A DNA stretch of 19,904 nucleotides from the NCBI GenBank assembly GCA_902478785.1, contig CABSMJ010000028.1, positions 1-19,904 of the forward strand. Reading direction: 5' to 3'. Shown in pieces: positions 14,103 through 19,904 of the stretch. This DNA is from an uncultured Oscillospiraceae bacterium. GTDB lineage: Bacteria; Bacillota; Clostridia; Oscillospirales; Oscillospiraceae. The notes beneath the pieces are model-generated. The model had not been told where the DNA came from. It was given only the letters and a program-made list of their open reading frames with translations, and did no database searches. Each line of letters begins with the position of its first letter. The stretch's first letter is position 1. Both the position numbers and the translations under genes were made by a program.

Positions 14103-16196
14103 TTACGGGGTTTGCGTGTGTGTCTCCTGGGGTTGGAGAGTGATATTGCCGATGGCCTGAATCTGTACGTTGCTGGTGATCTCATTGAAGGACAGCACGT
14201 ACACGTCGGGGTAGAACTGGGAGATCATGCGGCTGAGATAGACGCGGATGATCTGACTGGTCAGGACGATGGGGGTCTGGGAGAGCTCCTGGAACTTCTT
14301 GCGCAGCTCGCCCAGCTGGGTCATGATCTGCTGCATCACATCGGGGCTCAGGGCCAGATACACGCCCTGGTCGTTTTTGGTCAGAGCGGAGAGGATACGC
14401 TTTTCCACCTCTGCGTCCAGTGTCACCACCCGCAGCTGTCCGTTCTCGCAGAACCGGCGGGTGATGGTGCGGCTCAGGCGGCCGCGGATCTGTTCGGTGA
14501 CGGTGTCGATGTCCCGGTTGGGACCGGCGTCCACGATGGCCTCCAAAATCAGACCCAGATCCCGAATGGGGATGCCCTCCTTCAAAAGGGCCCGCAGGAT
14601 CTTTTCCAGGCCGCTGTAAGAGATGACCCCGGGGATGGCGTCGGCCACCAGATCCGGCTCGGTCTGCTTCAGGTGCTCCACCAGCTGCATGGTCTCCGTC
14701 CGGCCCAGCAGCTCGTAGGCGTGCTTTTTGATGGTCTCGGACAGATGGGTCAGCATGACGGTCAAAGGCGTGATGACGGTGTAGCCGTAGATCTCCGCCA
14801 TCTCCTTGTTCTCCGGCAGGATCCACCGGGAGGGAATGCCGTAGGCGGGCTCGATGGTCTCGATGCCATCGATCTGGCCGGTGGGGTTGGGGGGCTCCAG
14901 AGCCAGGTAGTAGTCCACCAGCACCTCGCCTCGAGCCACTTCCTCGCCTCGGATGCGGATGATGTACTGGTTGGTACCCAGGGCTGCGCCGTCGTGGAGA
15001 CGGATGGAGGGGATGACAAAGCCCATGTCCTGGGCATACTGCCGGCGGAAGATGACGATGCGGCTGATGAGCTTGCCGCCGCTGTTTTCGTCCACCAGGG
15101 GAATAAGGCTGTAACCGAATTCCATCTCAATGGGCTCCACCGTCAGCAGCGAGTAGACATTGTTGATGTCCTTGTAGTAGTCGGCCTCGCTGGCTGCTGC
15201 CTCCGGGGGAGGTGTCTCCTCCTGCTTGGTCTCCGGGGCGGGCAGGCTGCGGCCCTGTTCCATTTTTCGGCTGCCCACCGCACCGGCGGCGCTGAGGGCA
15301 GCGCCCACCAGCAGCAAGGGCAGCGTAGGCGTGCCGGGGAAGACAGCCAACAGGAGCAAAATGACACCTGTGGACAAAATGGCCCGGGGCTGGGCCTTGA
15401 ACTGGCTGATGACATCGGTGTTCAGGCTGCCGTCGGAGACGGAGCGGGTGACGATCATACCGGTGGCGGTGGAGATCATCAGAGCCGGCAGCTGGGAGAC
15501 CAGGCCGTCACCGATGGTGGCAATGGAGTAGACATTGAGCACGGTGGCCAGATCATTGCCGCCCTGGACAATGCCGATGATGAGACCGGCCACGAAGTTG
15601 ATGAGGGTGATGATCAAGGACATAATGGCATCGCCCTTGACGATCTTGGTGGCGCCGTCCATGGCGCCGTAGAAGTCCGCTTCCTTCTGGATCTTGTAGC
15701 GGCGCATCCGGGCTTCCTTCTCATCGATGAGGCCGGAGCTCAGGTCGGCGTCAATGGCCATCTGTTTGCCGGGCATGGCGTCAAGGGTGAACCGGGCGGC
15801 CACCTCGGACACGCGCTCGGCGCCCTTGGTGATGACAATGAACTGCACCAGCACGATAATGAGGAAAATCAGTACGCCGATGACGATGTTGCCCTGGGTG
15901 ATCAGCTGACCAAAGGCCTTGATGACCACGCCGGCCTCACCGCCGTCCCGGAGAATCAGCCGGGTGGAGGAGACATTCAGTCCCAATCGGAACAGGGTGG
16001 TCACCAGCAGCAGCGAGGGAAAGATGGAGAACTCCAGTGGTTCCGAGATGCTCATGGTAATCATCAGGATCATAATAGACAAAGAGATGTTTATTACGAT
16101 CAGGACGTCCAAGACCGGCGCCGGCAGGGGGATCACCAGAAAGAGAACGATGACCACCACCATCAGCGATATCGCGTTGTTCAAGATTCTTTTCAT
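14103..16196 (-). CDS. flhA: Flagellar export gate protein FlhA
   Basis: 697 residues, the usual length. The N-terminal half has about eight membrane segments (residues 5-310). The FHIPEP signature RFTLDAMPGKQMAIDAD is at 135-151. A flexible Pro/Glu-rich linker (about 310-340) precedes the cytoplasmic C-terminal domain that forms the nonameric docking ring for chaperone-substrate complexes. The protein couples export to the proton motive force. The ATG at 16196 follows GAGGG closely. It is 30 nt after flhB and 18 nt before fliA. The flhF and flhG genes, common at this position in Firmicutes, are missing here. Confidence 0.97.
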   Translation of the reverse strand: MKRILNNAISLMVVVIVLFLVIPLPAPVLDVLIVINISLSIMILMITMSISEPLEFSIFPSLLLVTTLFRLGLNVSSTRLILRDGGEAGVVIKAFGQLITQGNIVIGVLIFLIIVLVQFIVITKGAERVSEVAARFTLDAMPGKQMAIDADLSSGLIDEKEARMRRYKIQKEADFYGAMDGATKIVKGDAIMSLIITLINFVAGLIIGIVQGGNDLATVLNVYSIATIGDGLVSQLPALMISTATGMIVTRSVSDGSLNTDVISQFKAQPRAILSTGVILLLLAVFPGTPTLPLLLVGAALSAAGAVGSRKMEQGRSLPAPETKQEETPPPEAAASEADYYKDINNVYSLLTVEPIEMEFGYSLIPLVDENSGGKLISRIVIFRRQYAQDMGFVIPSIRLHDGAALGTNQYIIRIRGEEVARGEVLVDYYLALEPPNPTGQIDGIETIEPAYGIPSRWILPENKEMAEIYGYTVITPLTVMLTHLSETIKKHAYELLGRTETMQLVEHLKQTEPDLVADAIPGVISYSGLEKILRALLKEGIPIRDLGLILEAIVDAGPNRDIDTVTEQIRGRLSRTITRRFCENGQLRVVTLDAEVEKRILSALTKNDQGVYLALSPDVMQQIMTQLGELRKKFQELSQTPIVLTSQIIRVYLSRMISQFYPDVYVLSFNEITSNVQIQAIGNITLQPQETHTQTP

Positions 16197-16226
16197 AATC
16201 CCTCAGCTGTACGATTTGATTTGGGT

Positions 16227-17285
16227 TTACTTGTTGTTGAGCCGGTAGAGGTACACCAGTACCTCCGCCACGGCGTTGTAGAGCTCCGGCGGGATCTCCC
16301 TGCCCACCTCGGTGGAGGCATAGAGGGCCCGGGCCAGAGGTACATTTTCCACCACGGAGACCTTGGCCTCCTCGGCGATCTTCACGATGCGCAGGGCCAT
16401 GTAGTCCTGGCCCTTGGCCAGCACCACCGGGGCGGAATCCTTGTCGGGCTTGTAGCGCAGGGCCACGGCAAAGTGGGTGGGGTTTCGGATGACCACATCC
16501 GCCTCCGGCACCTTCTGCATCATGCGGGACTGGGCCATCCGGCGCTGGGCCTCTTTGATCTTGCCCTTGACCTGGGGATCGCCCTCGGTTTGCTTGTACT
16601 CTTCTTTCAGTTCCTGCTTGGACATGCGGATCTGCCGCTCATAGTCCCACCACTGATAGAAGAAATCCGCCGCTGCCAGTACGGCAAAGGCCACTGCAAT
16701 CTCCATGGACATCTTGAGCCCTAAGCTCAGCAGATAACTGCCTGCGTCAGCCAGGTCTGTAAAGAGCAGGTTGGGGAAGGTGTCCACCACACCTTTCAAA
16801 AAGCGGTAGATGAGATAGAGTAGCACCAGAATCTTCAAAAATCCCTTCAGCGCCTCAATGACGCTGCGCAGGGAAAAAAGCCGCTTCATACCCTGAAGGG
16901 GATTGATGCGGCTGAACTTGGGCCGCAGGGCTTCGCCTGCCACCAGCATCTTGGTCTGCAAAAGCGTTGCGGCAATGCCCGTGGCCACCGAGGCGCCTAC
17001 CAGCGGTCCGGCGGACCAGGCCAGCGTCTTGAGGAACTCCAGGATCAGCTGTCCGCCGCCGCTGGAGAACTCCTGGCTCTCCTGGGGGCCGGCCATGGTG
17101 ATGCACAGGCGGAAAAACTGTTGGATATGGTCTGCGGCGCTGGGGGCGGTCAGGGCAAAGACGGCCAGACTGGCCACCAGAACGGCAACGGAAACCGCGT
17201 CGTTGCTGAAAAAGATGTTGCCCTTTTTTCGCTCGTCTCGGCGCCGTTTTGGTGTGGCTTTTTCAGTTTTCTGGCTGTCCGCCAC
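16227..17285 (-). CDS. flhB: Flagellar export gate protein and specificity switch FlhB
   Basis: 352 residues. Four hydrophobic regions (about 30-48, 80-108, 147-165 and 183-208) precede a cytoplasmic domain with the self-cleaving NPTH motif at 268-271. Cleavage between N and P switches the export apparatus from rod/hook to filament substrates. The charged N-terminus (EKATPKRRRDERKKGNIFFS) is typical. The start codon is GTG at 17285, supported by GGGAGGTGAGG upstream; no ATG is better placed. It lies 33 nt after fliR and 30 nt before flhA. Confidence 0.96.
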   Translation of the reverse strand: MADSQKTEKATPKRRRDERKKGNIFFSNDAVSVAVLVASLAVFALTAPSAADHIQQFFRLCITMAGPQESQEFSSGGGQLILEFLKTLAWSAGPLVGASVATGIAATLLQTKMLVAGEALRPKFSRINPLQGMKRLFSLRSVIEALKGFLKILVLLYLIYRFLKGVVDTFPNLLFTDLADAGSYLLSLGLKMSMEIAVAFAVLAAADFFYQWWDYERQIRMSKQELKEEYKQTEGDPQVKGKIKEAQRRMAQSRMMQKVPEADVVIRNPTHFAVALRYKPDKDSAPVVLAKGQDYMALRIVKIAEEAKVSVVENVPLARALYASTEVGREIPPELYNAVAEVLVYLYRLNNK

Positions 17286-17318
17286 GGCGCCTCACCTCCC
17301 GCGGTCGTGCGATTGTCC

Positions 17319-18083
17319 TCAGCCGGCGAGAATTTTCAGCAGGTCGCTCAATGTGGTGAGCATCCCGCTTTCCATATCCAGCAAGAACTCGTTGATGGGG
17401 GTCAAAAATAGGAACAGGAGCAGCAGGCCGATGATGACCTTGAGCTCGATATTGATGACAAAGGCGTTGATCTGGGGAATGGCCTTCATCAAAATGCCCA
17501 TGCCCAACTCACCCAGCAGCTCCGCCGCCAGGATGGGGAAGGCCAGCTTGATGCTCAGCACCATGCAGGAGAAGAACACCTCAGCTACCCCGGAGGCCAC
17601 CGCCTTTCCCAGGGTGGCCGTGCCGTAGGGAACCACCTGCCCCGAGGACAGGAGGATGCGCAGAAGGGTGTAGTGGCCGTTCTCCGCGAAAAAGGTCAGC
17701 ACCAGCAGCACGTTGAGCAACGAGGCGGTGACTGTCATGTTGACCTGGCTGCCGGCATCGTAGACCTGGGCCATATTCATGCCCATCTGGGCATCGATGA
17801 TCTCACCGCCCAGCTGTACCACAGAGAAAAAGAGCTGCATTACGAAGGACAGGACAAAGCCCACCCCGAATTCCAGCAGCAGCTGCAATCCCAGCTCCAG
17901 CACGGAGTTTGGCGGGGACACGGCGGTCTCCTCCACGCCCCACACAAAGACCGACAGGCCCAGAACGAAGCCCGCCTTCACGATACCGGGAATGGTAGTC
18001 CGGCCAAAGAGGGGGTTGGGAAAGATGAATCCGCTCACCCGCATGAGAATCAATTCAAAGAGATAGAGGGAAGACCAGTCCAT
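17319..18083 (-). CDS. fliR: Flagellar export gate protein FliR
   Basis: 254-residue integral membrane protein of the FliP5-FliQ4-FliR1 export gate. It shows about six hydrophobic segments and the conserved GEIIDAQMGMNMAQVYD stretch in the middle. The ATG at 18083 follows GAGGAGG at 8 nt. This ribosome binding site overlaps the stop codon of fliQ (TGAGGAGG), so the two genes are translationally coupled. Confidence 0.95.
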   Translation of the reverse strand: MDWSSLYLFELILMRVSGFIFPNPLFGRTTIPGIVKAGFVLGLSVFVWGVEETAVSPPNSVLELGLQLLLEFGVGFVLSFVMQLFFSVVQLGGEIIDAQMGMNMAQVYDAGSQVNMTVTASLLNVLLVLTFFAENGHYTLLRILLSSGQVVPYGTATLGKAVASGVAEVFFSCMVLSIKLAFPILAAELLGELGMGILMKAIPQINAFVINIELKVIIGLLLLFLFLTPINEFLLDMESGMLTTLSDLLKILAG

Positions 18084-18096
18084 GCGTCCAGCCTCC

Positions 18097-18342
18097 TCAC
18101 ATCAGACTAAAGAGGTATCTGGTGAAATCCTGAAGTGTCTCCAGCATCCATCCGCCGCCTACCAGCAGGACCAAAACCACCACGATCAGCTTGAGGATGA
18201 AGGATAAAGACTGCTCGTGGATCTGGGTGACCGCCTGAAAGATGGCCACAAAAATACCCACCAGCATACTCAAAAGCAGCAGCGGCGCACCCAGTTTCAG
18301 CGCGACGCCTACGCTTTCGCGCAAAATATCCACGGTTTCCAT
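18097..18342 (-). CDS. fliQ: Flagellar export gate protein FliQ
   Basis: 81 residues, slightly shorter than the usual 86-90. It has two membrane helices (about 14-38 and 48-71) around a short loop with TQIHEQSLSFI, which is typical of FliQ. It joins FliP and FliR in the gate complex. GGGAGG lies 8 nt before the ATG. It lies between fliP (18 nt) and fliR (13 nt). Confidence 0.95.
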   Translation of the reverse strand: METVDILRESVGVALKLGAPLLLLSMLVGIFVAIFQAVTQIHEQSLSFILKLIVVVLVLLVGGGWMLETLQDFTRYLFSLM

Positions 18343-18360
18343 GGGGAAATCCTCCCGGTG

Positions 18361-19023
18361 TTATTGAAATCCTTGCACCAGTGTGGAAAACAGCAGGTGC
18401 CAGCCATCCAGTGTGATAAACAGCAGCAGCTTGAAGGGCATGGAGATCATGGATGGCGGCAGCATGATCATGCCCATGGACATCAGTGCCGAAGCCACCA
18501 CAATATCGATCAGCAAGAAGGGGATGTAGAGGTAAAAGCCAATCTCAAAGGCCCGCTTGAGCTCTGTGGTCACGAAGGAGGGGACCACGATTCGAAGGGG
18601 CAAGTCCAGGGCGCCCTGCTGATCCGCGGGGGTGTCACGCCCGGCCAGGTCGCAGAAGAGGTCCAGGGAGCTTTGCTCCGTGTTGCGCAGCATAAATTCC
18701 TTGAGCGGTACCTTGGCCCGGTCTATGAATTCCTCCTGGGTGATCTCCTGGGCCACATAGGGCTCATAGGCCGTGGTCTGGATCTCACTGATCACAGGGG
18801 ACATGGTGAACAGAGTCAAAAAGAGCGCCATGCCCACCAGGACCATATTGGGGGGATTTTGCTGCAAGCCCATGGCCGAGCGCAAAAAGGAAAAGGAGAT
18901 GATGTACCGGGTAAAGGAGGTCATCATCACCACCATGGAGGGCAGCAGCACCAACAGGGTGGTCATGAAGAGGATCTGCAATGTCTGCACATTCTCTCCA
19001 TTTACGTTGATCCATGAGTCCAA
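18361..19023 (-). CDS. fliP: Flagellar export gate protein FliP, TTG start
   Basis: 220-residue membrane protein, core of the export gate. Conserved parts are MMTSFTRYIISFSFLRSAMG, NMVLVGMALFLTLFTMSPVI, and the C-terminal IPFLLIDIVVASALMSMGM run with PFKLLLF. The start is TTG at 19023: AAGGAGG lies 7 nt upstream and no in-frame ATG fits. Gram-negative FliP carries a cleaved signal peptide. This one lacks it and has the same length as Bacillus FliP (about 221), so it is not truncated. The stop codon of fliO overlaps its ribosome binding site (TAAGGAGG). Confidence 0.95.
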   Translation of the reverse strand: MDSWINVNGENVQTLQILFMTTLLVLLPSMVVMMTSFTRYIISFSFLRSAMGLQQNPPNMVLVGMALFLTLFTMSPVISEIQTTAYEPYVAQEITQEEFIDRAKVPLKEFMLRNTEQSSLDLFCDLAGRDTPADQQGALDLPLRIVVPSFVTTELKRAFEIGFYLYIPFLLIDIVVASALMSMGMIMLPPSMISMPFKLLLFITLDGWHLLFSTLVQGFQ

Positions 19024-19035
19024 GACTGTGCCTCC

Positions 19036-19395
19036 TTACCGCTTTTTCTGCTCCATGACCTTGCGCATAGCCTCCCAAAAGTTGGGCCGGTCCTTGGAGA
19101 GGTCCGGTGTCTGCGTCTGTTCCAGCCAGGGAGCGGCTTCTTCCTTGGATAAAACCTGTAAACAGGAGATTCCCCCGGGGGTGACCCCCAGAAGATAGAC
19201 GGTCTCGCCCACCCGGGCCAGCACCAGCCGCTGGTCCCGGCCCAGGGATACCTGATCCAGCACGGTCAGACGGCTGCGCAGGGAACGTCCCACCATCAGC
19301 CGGCCCACCACATGCCGGGTGAACCAATAGGCCAGAACCAGCACCACACAGGTGACTGCCAACGCCCAGAGCAGAGCTTTGATCTCGCTGCCCAT
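19036..19395 (-). CDS. fliO: Flagellar biosynthesis protein FliO (FliO/FliZ family)
   Basis: 119 residues: one N-terminal membrane helix (about 6-25) followed by a small cytoplasmic domain with the family pattern LTVLDQVSLGRDQRLVLARVGETVYLLGV (from about residue 43). FliO helps assemble the FliP ring of the export gate. The family diverges strongly, so recognition rests on topology, the LGRDQRLVLARVG segment and the position right before fliP. It lies 7 nt after cheY. The ATG has only a weak ribosome binding site, so translation probably depends on cheY. Confidence 0.88.
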   Translation of the reverse strand: MGSEIKALLWALAVTCVVLVLAYWFTRHVVGRLMVGRSLRSRLTVLDQVSLGRDQRLVLARVGETVYLLGVTPGGISCLQVLSKEEAAPWLEQTQTPDLSKDRPNFWEAMRKVMEQKKR

Positions 19396-19402
19396 CGCTC
19401 AA

Positions 19403-19768
19403 TCAGGGGTTGCCCACAATGGAGGTCACTGCCTTGAGCAGACGGTCGCTCTTAAAGGGCTTGACGATGAAGTCCTTGATGCCGGCCTGCACGGCCTCCA
19501 CCACCATGGCCTCCTGGCCCATGGCGGAGCACATCACCACGTTGGCGTTGCTGTCCTTGGCCCGGATGGCCTTCAGAGCTTCCAGACCGTCCATGTTGGG
19601 CATCGTGATGTCCATCAGAACCAGATCGGGCTTGATCTCAAAATACTTCTCCACTGCATCCTTGCCATCCACCGCTTCATAGAGGTCCGTGTAGCCGCTC
19701 TTGGTCAGGGTGTCCCGGATGACCTTTCTCATGAACGCTGCATCGTCCACAATCAAAATCTTAGCCAT
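19403..19768 (-). CDS. cheY: Chemotaxis response regulator CheY
   Basis: 121-residue single receiver domain that carries the phosphate signal from CheA to the flagellar switch. All key residues are present: D8 and D9 (VDDAAFMRK), the phosphate acceptor D53 (LMDITMPNMDG), S81 and K103 (KPF). AAAGGATGG precedes the ATG. It lies between fliN/fliY and fliO, as in Bacillus, close to the genes for its switch target and, further downstream, its phosphatase CheC. Confidence 0.96.
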   Translation of the reverse strand: MAKILIVDDAAFMRKVIRDTLTKSGYTDLYEAVDGKDAVEKYFEIKPDLVLMDITMPNMDGLEALKAIRAKDSNANVVMCSAMGQEAMVVEAVQAGIKDFIVKPFKSDRLLKAVTSIVGNP

Positions 19769-19820
19769 GCTTTTCCATCCTTTACTTTGTTATTATTTTG
19801 AACCCGAGGCTACTGCCCGG

Positions 19821-19904
19821 TCAGGTCAAATTCAAAAGCTCCTTAGGCTTGAGCACCTCGGTGATCCGAACGCCGAAATTGTCGTCGATGACCACCACGT
19901 CGCC
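19821..19904 (-). CDS. Flagellar motor switch protein FliN/FliY, C-terminal 27 residues (5' part outside the window)
   Basis: The frame is open from the window edge to a TGA at 19821-19823 and encodes 27 residues, beginning GDVVVIDDNFGVRITEV. This is the end of the SpoA (FliN/YscQ) domain that forms the lower ring of the motor switch. In Firmicutes the protein is often the longer FliY with CheC-like phosphatase parts; the visible piece cannot tell FliN from FliY. The gap to cheY is 52 nt. Confidence 0.85.
   Translation of the reverse strand, partial: GDVVVIDDNFGVRITEVLKPKELLNLT

Noticed and set aside
12537..16724. A 1395-codon open frame on the plus strand, antisense to flgF, fliA, flhA and flhB
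   Set aside because: It is in exact codon register with all four genes on the other strand. In that register a stop needs a TTA, CTA or TCA codon in the real genes, and these are rare in such GC-rich coding DNA. The product is a low-complexity Gly/Leu/His/Gln/Asp mix with no domain, and the opposite strand encodes well-known proteins.
18361..19023. FliP thought to be truncated at the N-terminus because it has no signal peptide
   Set aside because: Bacillus FliP has the same length and also lacks a signal peptide. The AAGGAGG site 7 nt before the TTG supports this start.

Overview
The window looks like chromosomal DNA of a motile, GC-rich member of the Clostridia. Oscillospirales or Oscillospiraceae-like bacteria are my best guess. 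This is inference from the Firmicutes-style chemotaxis set (CheC, CheD, CheV), a FliP without signal peptide as in Bacillus, strong AGGAGG-type ribosome binding sites, Clostridia-like flagellar gene order and high third-position GC. No rRNA, tRNA, IS element, prophage or CRISPR array is visible.

Layout. (1) Positions 1-741, minus strand: the first 247 codons of phosphate acetyltransferase (pta) with a clear sigma-A-type promoter. (2) Positions 742-1069: a divergent intergenic region with promoters for pta and for the next gene. (3) Positions 1070-2788, plus strand: the only plus-strand gene, a membrane-anchored LysM-G5-M23 peptidoglycan peptidase, closed by a bidirectional terminator. (4) Positions 2898-3779, minus strand: a compact three-gene operon with a 29-residue hydrophobic micro-ORF, a 67-residue Cro/CI-type regulator and a four-helix membrane protein. 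Its promoter carries an inverted repeat and a direct repeat. (5) Positions 3899-19904, minus strand: a long motility cluster running from the window's right edge leftward.

The motility cluster, in transcription order, is fliN/fliY (3' end), cheY, fliO, fliP, fliQ, fliR, flhB, flhA, fliA (sigma-28), two FlgG/FlgF-family rod genes, cheC, cheD, cheV, a catalytically dead EAL-HDOD protein and a 1421-residue protein with two GGDEF domains and one EAL domain. Up to the EAL-HDOD gene the gaps are at most 52 nt and several stop codons overlap the next ribosome binding site. The last gene follows a 155-nt gap and ends at a strong hairpin terminator.

How it works together: FliOPQR-FlhB-FlhA form the flagellar export gate; the two rod-family proteins are among its substrates; FliA switches on late flagellar genes. 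FliN/FliY, CheY, CheC, CheD and CheV handle switch control and chemotactic adaptation. The two terminal genes probably add cyclic-di-GMP or other regulatory input to motility.

Most worth a second look: the micro-ORF/HTH/membrane-protein operon with its operator-like repeats, the GGDEF*-EAL-PAS-GAF-PAS-GGDEF protein, the degenerate first active site of CheC, and the direct FlhA-FliA junction without flhF/flhG.
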